Assembly (NCBI GenBank): GCA_016191845.1
Contig: JACPVF010000013.1
Coordinates: 411,908-475,907, forward strand
Length of the DNA stretch: 64,000 nucleotides
Source: Chloroflexota bacterium
Lineage (GTDB): Bacteria; Chloroflexota; Anaerolineae; Anaerolineales; Villigracilaceae
Direction of reading: 5' to 3'
A program made the translations under genes and the position numbers. Positions 1 through 8,469 of the stretch are shown here, one piece after another. Position 1 is the first letter of the stretch. Each line of letters begins with the position of its first letter. The notes beneath the pieces are model-generated. The model was not told where the DNA came from. It worked only from the letters and a program-made list of their open reading frames with translations, and ran no database searches.

Positions 1-807
1 TATCGCGGCATGGACATCGGCACAGCCAAGCCCACGCCCGCAGAGCAGGCGCACGCGCCGCATCACCTGATTAACGTGGCTGATCCCGATGAGACCTGGT
101 CGCTGGCCATGTTCCAGCAGCGCGCGCACGAGGTCGTCGCCGAGATCCACGCACGCGGCAGGTTGCCGCTGCTGGTCGGCGGCACGGGACAATACGTCCG
201 CGCGGTGACACAAGGCTGGACTCCGCCCGAGGTGGAACCCGATGAACGTTTGCGGCTGGTATTGGAAAAGCTGGCCGAAGAAAGAGGCAAAGAGTGGCTG
301 TACGAGCGGCTGAAATTGCTCGACCCCGAGGCCGCCGCCGTCATCGACCTGCGCAATGTGCGCCGCACGATCCGTGCGCTGGAGGTGATCCTCACCACGG
401 GCTACAAATTCTCCGCCCAGCGCGGACAGGCCGACTCGTCCTACGACCTGCTGACGGTCGGGTTGAAACGCCCGCGCGAGGAATTGTACACACGTGTGGA
501 TGCCCGCATCGACGCCATGTTCGCCGCGGGCCTGCTGGATGAAGTCCGCGCGCTGCTGGCAAAGGGCTACTCGCCCGAATTGCCTTCCATGTCGGGCATC
601 GGATATCGGGAGTGCTGTCAGGTGTTGAGTGGTCAGATGAGCGAGGAGCAGGCCAGAGTCCAGATGAAACGCATCACGCGCGTCTTTGTGCGGCGTCAGG
701 CCAACTGGTTCAAGGAGACCGATCCCGACATCCATTGGTTCGAGGCAGGCGATCCTGAAGTGCTGGAAAAAGTTATAACACTCGCAAAGGAGAGACAGTT
801 CGCCTGA
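1..807 (+). CDS. miaA: tRNA dimethylallyltransferase MiaA (5' truncated by window)
   Basis: Transfers a dimethylallyl group to N6 of A37 in tRNAs that read UNN codons. The frame is open from base 1 (Tyr-Arg-Gly before Met at base 10, in MDIGTAKPT), so the true start and the N-terminal P-loop lie outside the window. What remains includes the family segments LPLLVGGTGQYVRAV, DLRNVRRTIRALEV, a DARIDAMFAAGLLDEVRALL helix, and near the C-terminus SGIGYRE and TRVFVRRQANWFK. Gene order and length fit a normal MiaA lacking roughly 40-50 N-terminal residues. The identification is secure. Only the start is unknown. Confidence 0.95.
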   Translation, partial: YRGMDIGTAKPTPAEQAHAPHHLINVADPDETWSLAMFQQRAHEVVAEIHARGRLPLLVGGTGQYVRAVTQGWTPPEVEPDERLRLVLEKLAEERGKEWLYERLKLLDPEAAAVIDLRNVRRTIRALEVILTTGYKFSAQRGQADSSYDLLTVGLKRPREELYTRVDARIDAMFAAGLLDEVRALLAKGYSPELPSMSGIGYRECCQVLSGQMSEEQARVQMKRITRVFVRRQANWFKETDPDIHWFEAGDPEVLEKVITLAKERQFA

Positions 808-810
808 ATA

Positions 811-838
811 TTGACTTTTGTTCTTTTCAGGCTATACT
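811..838 (+). promoter_or_regulatory. sigma70-type promoter upstream of the acyl-CoA synthetase
   Basis: TTGACT (811-816) and TATACT (833-838) are separated by 16 nt. The ATG of the synthetase follows 35 nt after the -10, with a GGAGGAGG Shine-Dalgarno at about 861-868. An inverted repeat GCCTGAA (802-808) / TTCAGGC (826-832) straddles the -35 and spacer. It may be the weak end of the miaA transcript or an operator. Confidence 0.75.
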
Positions 839-873
839 AATCCCATCGTCAAATAGCCAACGGAGGAGGAACC

Positions 874-2577
874 ATGAAGGACCGACCCTGGGTAGAGCAT
901 TACGACAAGGGAGTGCCCGCCACAATCGAATATCCCCAAGCGCCGCTGTTTCACTTTTTGGATGATTCCGCGCGCAAGTATCCCGACCGCGCCTGCACGA
1001 TCTTCAAGGGCGCGGTCGTTACGTACAAAGAGATGAACGACATCACCGACCATCTGGCCGCCGCGCTGGTAGACATGGGCGTGAAAAAGGGCGATCGTGT
1101 GGGCATCTTCATGCCGAACTCGCCGCAATTTGTGATGGCCTATTACGCCATCCTCAAGGCAGGCGGCGTGGTGGTGGCGACCAATCCGCTGTACACGGCA
1201 CCCGAGATCGAACACCAGGCCAGCGACGCGGGCATCGAAGTGATGTTCGTGATGACCAACTTCTACAAGACGATCAAGGCCGCCCAGCCCAAGACCAGGA
1301 TCAAGAAATTGATCGTAACCAACCTGAAGGAGGCCCTGCCGCCGTTGTTGCGCATCCTCTTCACCCTGGCGAAGGAGAAGAAGGGCGGATTCCGCATCGA
1401 GGGCGGACTCGCCGAAGGCGAAGTCTGGATGCAGGACCTGATCGCCAAATACGCCAGCGCTTCGCGCCCTGCCCTGGAAATTGGTCCCGATGATACGGCC
1501 CTGTTCCAATACTCGGGTGGGACCACGGGCGTCTCGAAGGGCGCGGTGGCCATGCATCGCAACGTGGTGGCCAACACCCTGCAGATCAAGTCGTGGATGA
1601 CGGGCCTCGAACCTGGCAAGGAAGTGGTACTGATGGCCATCCCGCTGTTCCACGTCTACGGCATGGTGGCAGGCATGAACTTCGCCATGTCGAACGGGGC
1701 CAGCATGGTGATGGTGCCGAACGCGCGCGACCTGAAGGATGTGCTGGATAACATCAGCAAGTACAAGGCCACCATCTTCCCTGGCGTGCCTGCGCTGTAC
1801 AACGGCATCAACAACCATCCCGACGTGAAGGCTGGCAAATACAATCTATCCTCGATCAAAGCCTGCATCTCGGGCTCAGCTCCGCTGCTGCGCGAAACCA
1901 AGGAGCAGTTCGAGAAGCTGACGGGCGGCAAGGTGTTCGAAGGCTACGGCCTGTCTGAGGCGCCGACCGCCACGCACTGCAACCCGCTCAACGGCATCAA
2001 CAAGACAGGCTCCATCGGCATGCCCCTGCCCGATGTGGAAGTGAAGATCATCAGCCTCGATGATGGCGAGACCGAACTGGGTCAGGGCGAGGTCGGCGAG
2101 ATCGTCATCCACGGGCCGCAGGTGATGAAGGGCTATCACAACATGCCCACCGAGACGGCCAACACCCTGAGAACCCTCAAGGATGGCAAAGTCTGGCTGT
2201 TCACAGGCGATATCGCCCAGATGGACGAGGACGGCTACTTCTACATCGTCGACCGCAAGAAGGAGTTGATCAAGCCGGGTGGCTTCCAGGTTTGGCCACG
2301 CGAGGTGGAAGAAGCGCTGGCTGCTAACCCGAAGGTCCTCGAAGTGGGCGTGGCGGGCATCCCTGACCCGTATCGCGGTGAGACCGTCAAGGCCTGGATC
2401 GTGCTCAAGCCGGGCGAGTCCGCCGACGAAGCGGAGCTCAAGGCCTGGTGCAAGGAACGGCTGGCCCCGTACAAGGTTCCCACCCACTACGAATTCCGCG
2501 GTGAACTACCCAAGACCACTGTCGGCAAGATCCTGCGCCGCGAACTGGTCCGCCAGCACAAGGAAACCAGCTCGTAG
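874..2577 (+). CDS. long-chain acyl-CoA synthetase (AMP-binding, FadD-like)
   Basis: 567-residue adenylate-forming ligase that activates fatty acids to acyl-CoA through an acyl-AMP intermediate. The phosphate-binding motif YSGGTTGVSK is at 213-222. It is followed by the GYGLSEAPT motif near 355, the FTGDIA / DGYFYIVDRKKELIKPGG hinge near 445-475, and the C-terminal catalytic lysine in LPKTTVGKILRR. Length is normal for the family. No membrane segment is obvious, as expected for a peripheral enzyme. The start is fixed by the strong GGAGGAGG 5 nt upstream. It is transcribed alone, between its own promoter and a bidirectional terminator. The exact chain-length preference cannot be read from the sequence. 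Confidence 0.93.
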   Translation: MKDRPWVEHYDKGVPATIEYPQAPLFHFLDDSARKYPDRACTIFKGAVVTYKEMNDITDHLAAALVDMGVKKGDRVGIFMPNSPQFVMAYYAILKAGGVVVATNPLYTAPEIEHQASDAGIEVMFVMTNFYKTIKAAQPKTRIKKLIVTNLKEALPPLLRILFTLAKEKKGGFRIEGGLAEGEVWMQDLIAKYASASRPALEIGPDDTALFQYSGGTTGVSKGAVAMHRNVVANTLQIKSWMTGLEPGKEVVLMAIPLFHVYGMVAGMNFAMSNGASMVMVPNARDLKDVLDNISKYKATIFPGVPALYNGINNHPDVKAGKYNLSSIKACISGSAPLLRETKEQFEKLTGGKVFEGYGLSEAPTATHCNPLNGINKTGSIGMPLPDVEVKIISLDDGETELGQGEVGEIVIHGPQVMKGYHNMPTETANTLRTLKDGKVWLFTGDIAQMDEDGYFYIVDRKKELIKPGGFQVWPREVEEALAANPKVLEVGVAGIPDPYRGETVKAWIVLKPGESADEAELKAWCKERLAPYKVPTHYEFRGELPKTTVGKILRRELVRQHKETSS

Positions 2578-2616
2578 AATCCGCTTCGCCGCACAAAAGT
2601 GCGGCTCGTGATACAT

Positions 2617-2650
2617 AAAAAATGCCTCCCAAATTTGGGAGGCATTTTTG
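2617..2650. terminator. bidirectional intrinsic terminator between fadD-like gene and ftsH
   Basis: AAAAATGCCTCCC / GGGAGGCATTTTT form a near-perfect stem around an AAATTT loop, with A and T tracts on either side. It serves the two convergent genes. Confidence 0.9.
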
Positions 2651-2661
2651 TTTCGTGTTTG

Positions 2662-4527
2662 TTATGCCAGTTGCGGCGTGCCGCTCTTCTTGGGAGCAGG
2701 CGGTGGGAAGATCTGCTCGAATTCCTCGCGGGTGATCGATTCGACTTCCAGCAATTTCTTTGCCACGATATCCAACTGGGCGCGGTAGGTGCTGAGCATG
2801 TCCTTGGCCAGCTTGTACGACTCGTCCACAATTCTGCGGACTTCGCGGTCGATCTGCTCGGCCACCGCCTCGGAGTAATCACGCTGCTCGGAGATCTCGC
2901 GACCCAGGAAGATCAATTCCTCTTTCTGGCCGTAGACCATGTTGCCGAGTTCATTGCTCATACCCAGGCGGGTGACCATGGAGCGCGCCATGCGTGTGAC
3001 CTGCTCGATGTCGTTGGAAGCGCCCGAGGTGATGTCATCGAAGATCAATTCCTCGGCGGCACGTCCGCCCAGAGCCATGGCCAGGGTGGCGAGCATCTTC
3101 TTGCGGGACATGAGGATGCGATCCTCGTCAGGGCGGAACCAGGTGACGCCGCCCGCTTGTCCGCGACCGACGATGGTTACCTTCTGGACAGGGTCCGCCT
3201 CGGCCAGAGCATTGGCGACCACAGCATGGCCCGCCTCATGGTAGGCGATGATGCGTTTCTCTTCGTCAGAGATCAGGCGTGATTTACGCTCAGGACCCAT
3301 CACCACGCGCTCGATGGCCTCTTCCAGGTCGGTCTGTCCGATGGATTTCTTGTTACGGCGGGCCGCCAGGATGGCGCCTTCGTTGACCAGGTTCTCCAGG
3401 TCCGCGCCGACGAAACCAGGGGTGCCGCGCGCCAGCGAACCGAGGTCCACTTCGGGCTCCAGGGGCTTGCCCTTGACATGCACCTTGAGGATGGCCTCGC
3501 GGCCCTTCACGTCGGGGCGGTCCAGCGTCACGCGGCGGTCAAAGCGTCCAGGGCGCAGCAGCGCGGGGTCCAGGATGTCGGGGCGGTTGGTGGCCGCGAT
3601 GATGATGATGTTGGTGTCGGTATCAAAGCCGTCCATCTCCACCAGCATCTGGTTGAGGGTCTGTTCACGCTCGTCGTGCGAACCGCCCAGCCCTGCTCCG
3701 CGCTGACGACCGACGGCGTCGATCTCGTCCACGAAGACGATACAGGGCGAATGACGCTTGGCCTGGTCGAACAAATCGCGCACGCGGCTGGCGCCGACAC
3801 CCACGAACATTTCAACAAATTCCGAGCCCGAGATCGAGAAGAACGGGACACCCGCCTCGCCCGAAACGGCCTTGGCCAACAAGGTCTTACCTGTTCCTGG
3901 AGGGCCGACCAACAGCACACCCTTGGGAATGCGGGCACCCAACTGGATGAATTTCTGCGGCTCTTTGAGAAACTCGACCACCTCGGCCAGTTCCTGCTTA
4001 GACTCTTCCACGCCCGCCACATCCGCAAACGTGACGGTGGGGTGTTCGCCGCTGAACATGCGGGCGCGGCTCTTGCCAAAGGACATGGCTGCGTTGTTCG
4101 AGCCCTGTGCCTGACGAAAGACGAACCACAAGATGCCGACCATGAACAGGAGCGGCAGGATGTACACGATGGTGGTCCCTAGGAAGCCCGTCCAGATGGA
4201 AGGCGCCTTGACTTCGATGGCGACCTTGTCGGGAGAGAGTTGCTCCTGGGTGACCCCGAGACTGATCAACTGATCCACCAGGGTGGCTCCGCTTTCTTTT
4301 TGAGCGGCCACCCCGTTTTCGTCGCCGTTCTGGTAAATGACGCGGATACGATCATCCTCTTCGATGACGATGCGTGCCACTTTGCCGCTCTTGACGTCCT
4401 GGGCCACCTGGTTGATCGTCAGGGCCTGCTGCCCCGTGGTGTCCTGACGCATCCCAATATAAATCATAGCCGCAATCGCCACGATGAGCACAAAGTAGAC
4501 GATGAAGTTCTGACTGCGTGAATTCAC
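2662..4527 (-). CDS. ftsH: ATP-dependent zinc metalloprotease FtsH
   Basis: Membrane-anchored AAA+ protease for quality control of membrane and short-lived proteins. It has an N-terminal membrane helix, an extracytoplasmic segment and a second helix near 120-140. The AAA module follows, with Walker A GPPGTGKT near 210, Walker [12 protein letters not shown] and the SRH region [20 protein letters not shown]. The zinc-protease motif HEAGH is near 430-434. About 621 residues, as usual. I chose the GTG at 4527 because GGAGG lies 5 nt upstream. A TTG four codons earlier (4539) is possible but overlaps that Shine-Dalgarno. The tail ends [14 protein letters not shown]. Confidence 0.97.
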   Translation of the reverse strand: MNSRSQNFIVYFVLIVAIAAMIYIGMRQDTTGQQALTINQVAQDVKSGKVARIVIEEDDRIRVIYQNGDENGVAAQKESGATLVDQLISLGVTQEQLSPDKVAIEVKAPSIWTGFLGTTIVYILPLLFMVGILWFVFRQAQGSNNAAMSFGKSRARMFSGEHPTVTFADVAGVEESKQELAEVVEFLKEPQKFIQLGARIPKGVLLVGPPGTGKTLLAKAVSGEAGVPFFSISGSEFVEMFVGVGASRVRDLFDQAKRHSPCIVFVDEIDAVGRQRGAGLGGSHDEREQTLNQMLVEMDGFDTDTNIIIIAATNRPDILDPALLRPGRFDRRVTLDRPDVKGREAILKVHVKGKPLEPEVDLGSLARGTPGFVGADLENLVNEGAILAARRNKKSIGQTDLEEAIERVVMGPERKSRLISDEEKRIIAYHEAGHAVVANALAEADPVQKVTIVGRGQAGGVTWFRPDEDRILMSRKKMLATLAMALGGRAAEELIFDDITSGASNDIEQVTRMARSMVTRLGMSNELGNMVYGQKEELIFLGREISEQRDYSEAVAEQIDREVRRIVDESYKLAKDMLSTYRAQLDIVAKKLLEVESITREEFEQIFPPPAPKKSGTPQLA

Positions 4528-4547
4528 GGAATCCTCCAAATAGTTTC

Positions 4548-4558
4548 CGAATTATACC
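4548..4558 (-). promoter_or_regulatory. extended -10 promoter of ftsH
   Basis: On the minus strand the sequence is TTGGTATAATTCG: an extended -10 (TGG-TATAAT) about 24 nt before the ftsH GTG. The same 15-base string ACTTGGTATAATTCG occurs before alaS. Confidence 0.7.
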
Positions 4559-4654
4559 AAGTCCGCTCTCTAGACGCCCTGACCGGTAAAATCTTTCTAT
4601 GATTCTCTAATACTTTCCTGTCAAAAACAATCAATCCTGGCGAAAAAAGCAGGA

Positions 4655-5416
4655 CTAATCCAGAATTAATTCCACGGGGCAGTGATCGGAGCCCTGCACG
4701 TCGGCATGGATGACCACATCGCGCACCTGCGGCATCAGCGCCTCCGAGACGAGGAAATAATCCAACCGCCAGCCAATGCCCCGCGCGCGGGCGTTCAGGC
4801 GGTAGGTCCACCAGGTGTATTCCACTTTTTCGGGATACAGGCGGCGGTAGGCATCCACAAAGCCATGATCGAGGAATTTCTGTACCCAGGCGCGTTCCTC
4901 GGGCATGAAGCCCGAGATCTTTTCGTTTTCCTTGGGATTTTTCAAGTCGATGGGCTGATGAGCGGTATTGAAATCACCCGTGATGACAATCTTCTCCCCC
5001 CGCGCGTGCAGGGCATCGCACAGGTCAAGCAGGTGAGCATAAAAGTCCAATTTATAGGCCACGCGATCCTCGCCGCGGCCGCCATTTGGAAAATAGATAT
5101 TGAACAAGCGGAAGCCTGGATGCACGGTCTGGATAACACGCCCTTCCACATCGAAACGCGGAGCATCCATCCCGGTCTGCTTCTCCAAAACGGGCGAGCG
5201 CAGGAAGGTCGCGACCCCGCTGTAACCTGCACGTTCAGCAGGATTCCAAATGACCTCATGAACAGGGAAGGTACGTTGCTCCTCGGTCAACTGCTCGGGA
5301 CGGGCCTTGATCTCTTGGAGACAAAGCACGTCTGGTTCCCGTTCCCAAACCCAATCCAGAGCTTGTTTCCCCAAAGCCGCTCGCAACCCATTCACATTCC
5401 ACGTAATAATCTTCAT
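4655..5416 (-). CDS. xth: exodeoxyribonuclease III (Xth/ExoA family AP endonuclease)
   Basis: Cleaves abasic sites and removes 3' blocks during base excision repair. 253 residues, the usual length. Motifs of the EEP fold in order: MKIITWNVNGLRA, DVLCLQEIKA (metal-binding Glu), GDFNTAH (Asp-Asn pair), YTWWTYR and the terminal SDHCPVE (catalytic Asp-His). It starts within a short divergent intergenic region shared with the response regulator. The two TATAAT copies there may serve both genes. Confidence 0.95.
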   Translation of the reverse strand: MKIITWNVNGLRAALGKQALDWVWEREPDVLCLQEIKARPEQLTEEQRTFPVHEVIWNPAERAGYSGVATFLRSPVLEKQTGMDAPRFDVEGRVIQTVHPGFRLFNIYFPNGGRGEDRVAYKLDFYAHLLDLCDALHARGEKIVITGDFNTAHQPIDLKNPKENEKISGFMPEERAWVQKFLDHGFVDAYRRLYPEKVEYTWWTYRLNARARGIGWRLDYFLVSEALMPQVRDVVIHADVQGSDHCPVELILD

Positions 5417-5440
5417 TTATATAATCCGTTATATAATCTG
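5417..5440. repeat. 12-bp direct repeat carrying two -10 boxes in a divergent promoter region
   Basis: TTATATAATCCG and TTATATAATCTG are adjacent, differing at one base. Each contains TATAAT (5420-5425 and 5432-5437). They lie between xth (minus) and the response-regulator gene (plus). No convincing -35 was seen on either strand. Confidence 0.7.
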
Positions 5441-5470
5441 TTTTATGGTAAACTATCGAAAAGGTGTTGC

Positions 5471-5869
5471 ATGAGTAATCAATCGGTCAAGCGTATCTTA
5501 TGTGTGGAAGACGAACAGGAGATGATTGATCTTATCCGTCTGATCCTGGGACGGCGCGGCTTCGATGTTAAAGGGGCCGCAGGTGGGAAGGAGGGCCTCA
5601 GGCTGGTCCGCGAGGAATTGCCCGACCTGGTCCTGCTTGACCTGATGATGCCCGATATGGACGGGTGGGAAGTATACCAGCAAATGAAAGCGGACGAAAA
5701 AACCCGCGACATTCCTGTCATCGTCGTCACCGCCAAGGCTCAAAACATCGACCGCGTGTTGGGCATCCACATTGCCAAGGTGGATGACTACATCACCAAG
5801 CCGTTCAGCCCCCAGGAACTGCTCAACAGCGTGGAAAAGGTCCTCAGTCAACACAACCTGGTTTCCTAA
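5471..5869 (+). CDS. single-domain response regulator (receiver only)
   Basis: 132-residue CheY-like receiver without an output domain. The acidic pair is E13/D14, the phosphoacceptor is D57 in LVLLDLMMPDMDGWE, the switch Thr is T87 in VVTAKA and the conserved Lys is K110 in ITKPFSPQELL. The frame is open further upstream, but the ATG at 5471 begins the domain directly and has AAAGGTG about 4 nt before it. The cognate histidine kinase is not in the window. The output could be a protein partner or a phosphorelay. Confidence 0.93.
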   Translation: MSNQSVKRILCVEDEQEMIDLIRLILGRRGFDVKGAAGGKEGLRLVREELPDLVLLDLMMPDMDGWEVYQQMKADEKTRDIPVIVVTAKAQNIDRVLGIHIAKVDDYITKPFSPQELLNSVEKVLSQHNLVS

Positions 5870-5875
5870 TTTCTC

Positions 5876-5899
5876 GGGCGGCCTGCAGGCCGCCCTCTT
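5876..5899 (+). terminator. intrinsic terminator after response regulator
   Basis: The perfect palindrome GGGCGGCCTGCAGGCCGCCC (5876-5895) is followed by TCTTT, 7 nt after the stop codon. Confidence 0.75.
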
Positions 5900-5909
5900 T
5901 CATGATTCC

Positions 5910-6281
5910 ATGCCCCGTCCCATCCACATCCAAAATCTCACCCATCCTTTGCCCACCCCCGCCCAAGTGGGGTTTTGCGACTCATTCCTGTGTCGCCTGC
6001 GCGGACTGATGTTCCGCTCTTCACTTGGCCATGACGAGGGCCTGCTTCTGGTCGAAGGGCGCGACTCCCGCCTCGACTCGTCCATCCACATGTTCTTCGT
6101 CCCCTTCGATCTGGCCGTCTTCTGGATCGACTCCAGTCTGACAGTGGTGGACAAGGTCATCGCCAAATCATGGAAACCCGCCTACCTGTCGAAGGTGCCC
6201 GCTCGTTACATCCTCGAGATCCATCCCGACCGTTGGGAAGATTATCAGATTGGGGACAAAGTTGAATTCAAGAACAATTAG
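5910..6281 (+). CDS. DUF192 family protein
   Basis: 123 residues. It shows the DUF192 pattern: a leading segment CRLRGLMFRSSL, an acidic GLLLVEG strand, SSIHMFFVPFDLAVFWID and KVIAKSWKPAYLSKVPARYILEI. These proteins are small beta-barrel domains of unknown biochemical role, often secreted or membrane-linked. No signal peptide is seen here. The 3' end overlaps the next gene, which suggests co-translation. The ATG at 5910 is the only reasonable start after the terminator. Confidence 0.85.
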   Translation: MPRPIHIQNLTHPLPTPAQVGFCDSFLCRLRGLMFRSSLGHDEGLLLVEGRDSRLDSSIHMFFVPFDLAVFWIDSSLTVVDKVIAKSWKPAYLSKVPARYILEIHPDRWEDYQIGDKVEFKNN

Positions 6282-7671
6282 AACCTTTTCCATTATTCTG
6301 TTGGTCGTCAGCCTGTTTGGGCTGGCTCTGCCTGCCTCCGCGCAAGACGGCGGTCCGTACTACGTGGTCCAGTCGGGCGATACGTTGTCCTCGATCGCCT
6401 CACGTTTCAACATCAGTGTGGATGACCTGATGAACGCCAATAACCTGGCCGACAGCAATATCTTCGCGGGGCAGCAACTCGTCATCCCCGGGCTGGAAGG
6501 GGTCAGCGGCGTGCTCGATACTGCCCTGGTCAATTTCGGTGACTCCTATCGCAGCCTGATGCGCCGCACACAGATTGCTCCTGATCTCTTCCGAAAACTC
6601 AACCGCATCATAAGCCCCACCGAGTTTTACGTCGGCGCGAGCATGATCATCCCACAGCAGGCGGATGCTTTAACCTACGCCAGCATGAGTCCCAAGGCGG
6701 GAGAATCCACGCTGGAGATGGCCGTCCGCAACAACACCGACGAGTGGTCGGTCAGCACCCTCAACGATCTGTCTGGACCCTGGGCTGGTCTGCCTGGAGA
6801 CACGCTGTATGCCCCTGGAACTGGCTCCGGTCAACCCGCCAGCGGACTACCCCCTGCTTTCGAAAGCGCGAGCATCCCCTATCTGCCACTCAAACAGGGC
6901 GGCACAGGCGAGATCATCGTGAAGACCCAGCCTGGGGTCACGCTCGGTGGTGTTCTCGTGGATCATCCCCTGCATTTCTTCCCCATGGACGATGGCAGAC
7001 AGGTAGCGCTCCAGGGCGTGTACGCCTTGCTCGATCCCGGTCTATATCCCCTGCGCATCGACGCCACCCTGCCCGATGGCACCACGCAATCATACGAACA
7101 GATGGTGATCGTGGTCTCGGGCAATTATCCTGACGACCCACTCTTGTATGTTGACCCGGCTACCATCGACCCCGCTGCTACAGGTCCCGAGTTGGATCAA
7201 TTGACCCTCATCACCACACCAGCTAACCCGGAAAAATATTGGAACGGGGATTTCATCTCCCCCGCCATCCAATACGCCGACTCCACCTACTTCACTTCGC
7301 GTTATGGCAACCGCCGTACTTACATCGGCCAAGGCACGGACCTCACCGTGGATGGCTTCCACACAGGCCTCGATTTCGGCGGAGGGACAGGGCTGCCCAT
7401 CACGGCACCAGCGGCCGGGCGCGTGGTCTTCGCCAGTTTTTGGACCGTGCGTGGCAATGCCACTGTGATTGACCACGGCTGGGGCGTATATAGCGGTTTC
7501 TGGCATCAGTCCGAGTTCCAGGTCCAGGTGGGGGATATGGTCGAGCAGGGACAGGTCATCGGCCTGGTGGGAGGCACGGGCCGCATCACCGGCCCGCATC
7601 TGCACTGGGAATTGTGGGTTAACGGCGTCCAGGTGGATCCGCTTGACTGGCTGAATCAATCCTACCCATAA
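6262..7671 (+). CDS. secreted LysM / M23 (LytM) metallopeptidase
   Basis: Predicted cell-wall endopeptidase. It has a signal peptide (hydrophobic IILLVVSLFGLALP, then ASAQ), then a LysM domain (YYVVQSGDTLSSIASRFNI...QQLVIPG). A degenerate second LysM-like repeat (RSLMRRTQIAPDLFRKLNRI) and a linker follow, then a C-terminal M23 domain with HTGLDFGG (HxxxD zinc ligands) and GPHLHWEL (HxH). I chose TTG 6262 because GGGGA lies 6 nt upstream. TTG 6250 in the same frame also has a GGGAAG. The start overlaps the end of the DUF192 gene by 20-32 nt. About 469 residues. Confidence 0.9.
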   Translation: MNSRTIRTFSIILLVVSLFGLALPASAQDGGPYYVVQSGDTLSSIASRFNISVDDLMNANNLADSNIFAGQQLVIPGLEGVSGVLDTALVNFGDSYRSLMRRTQIAPDLFRKLNRIISPTEFYVGASMIIPQQADALTYASMSPKAGESTLEMAVRNNTDEWSVSTLNDLSGPWAGLPGDTLYAPGTGSGQPASGLPPAFESASIPYLPLKQGGTGEIIVKTQPGVTLGGVLVDHPLHFFPMDDGRQVALQGVYALLDPGLYPLRIDATLPDGTTQSYEQMVIVVSGNYPDDPLLYVDPATIDPAATGPELDQLTLITTPANPEKYWNGDFISPAIQYADSTYFTSRYGNRRTYIGQGTDLTVDGFHTGLDFGGGTGLPITAPAAGRVVFASFWTVRGNATVIDHGWGVYSGFWHQSEFQVQVGDMVEQGQVIGLVGGTGRITGPHLHWELWVNGVQVDPLDWLNQSYP

Positions 7672-7713
7672 TGGTTGCGTCGCCTTTCTGAATATGCTAC
7701 ACTTTCAAATGCT

Positions 7714-8211
7714 ATGACCTCATTCGTCAACTACCTCAAACAGAGCGACATTTTCTACCAGTTCACGTCCACCCAGTTGGAATTGGTGGCGAACCTTTGC
7801 CAGGAAGTGGTGTTTAATGAAGGGGACGTAATTTTCCCCGAAAACAGTTCCAGCAAGGAATTGTACGTTATCACCCAGGGCGAGGTGGATATCCTGATTA
7901 ACTCAGCCATTGTTGGTCCAGCAGGCACGAGTCAACAGGACACCGTGGTCTCCAAACTCCGCCGTGGACAATCCTTCGGCGAGGTGGCATTGGTGGACGA
8001 GGGCTTGCGCTCGGCTTCAGCCCGCGCTGCCCACAAGGATACTCATCTGCTGGTCATCCCACGCGACAAGTTGATCATGTTGTGCGAGACCTACCCGCAG
8101 TTGGGCTTCCGTTTGATGTATAACCTGGCTGCAGATCTCGCCATGAAAATGCGCAATACCGATCTGCGCATTCGCGAGCAACTGCTGTACAAGCCGCCAG
8201 CCAAAAAATAA
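7714..8211 (+). CDS. cyclic-nucleotide-binding domain protein
   Basis: 165-residue single cNMP-binding (Crp-like beta-roll) domain: FNEGDVIFPENSSSKELYVITQGEVDILI, then the phosphate-binding-cassette region RRGQSFGEVALVDEGLRSASARA. A helical tail follows without a DNA-binding helix-turn-helix. The cassette has GEVAL followed by RSASARA, close to the ligand-binding pattern, but the ligand cannot be named. The frame opens at TTG 7675. The ATG 13 codons later fits the domain start better, and TATGCT at 7693-7698 lies between them. Probably a sensory subunit or scaffold. Confidence 0.85.
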   Translation: MTSFVNYLKQSDIFYQFTSTQLELVANLCQEVVFNEGDVIFPENSSSKELYVITQGEVDILINSAIVGPAGTSQQDTVVSKLRRGQSFGEVALVDEGLRSASARAAHKDTHLLVIPRDKLIMLCETYPQLGFRLMYNLAADLAMKMRNTDLRIREQLLYKPPAKK

Positions 8212-8228
8212 AAGTATAGACAAAAGGC

Positions 8229-8257
8229 TTGACCATTGAACAAAATTGTCTTACCAT
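8229..8257 (+). promoter_or_regulatory. candidate promoter of the liv operon
   Basis: TTGACC (8229-8234) and TACCAT (8252-8257) with a 17-nt spacer. It precedes a long (about 200 nt) structured leader before the binding-protein gene. Confidence 0.5.
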
Positions 8258-8298
8258 TAGCGATTAATAATTTGTGGTAGTCTTAGTGTAGTAGCAAC

Positions 8299-8336
8299 AA
8301 GCCGTGAGAAATTTCCAAGGGATATTTCTCCGGCTT
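8299..8336 (+). promoter_or_regulatory. strong hairpin in the liv operon leader
   Basis: AAGCCGTGAGAAAT (8299-8312) pairs with ATTTCTCCGGCTT (8324-8336) with one bulge, followed by TCTTG. A second hairpin, GCGGACAAT (8383-8391) / ATTGTCTGC (8399-8407), lies just before the binding-protein gene. The first could terminate the upstream transcript or attenuate the operon. Confidence 0.55.
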
Positions 8337-8469
8337 TCTTGTAAATAGGCTTCACCCCCAAACTTCGCCAAAAGGAGGTGGTGCGGACAATAGAGAGCAT
8401 TGTCTGCCTGTTTTGTGCAACCCGTTCGCGGGTATCGAAATCAGACATTGACATCGGAGGAGTAAGAAA

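Noticed and set aside
832..1818. 328-codon minus frame opposite the acyl-CoA synthetase
   Set aside because: The plus frame has all AMP-binding motifs; the minus frame is His/Val/Gly-rich shadow sequence.
4682..5470. Long N-terminal extension of the response regulator
   Set aside because: It is antisense to xth; the receiver domain starts exactly at the ATG at 5471, which has a Shine-Dalgarno.
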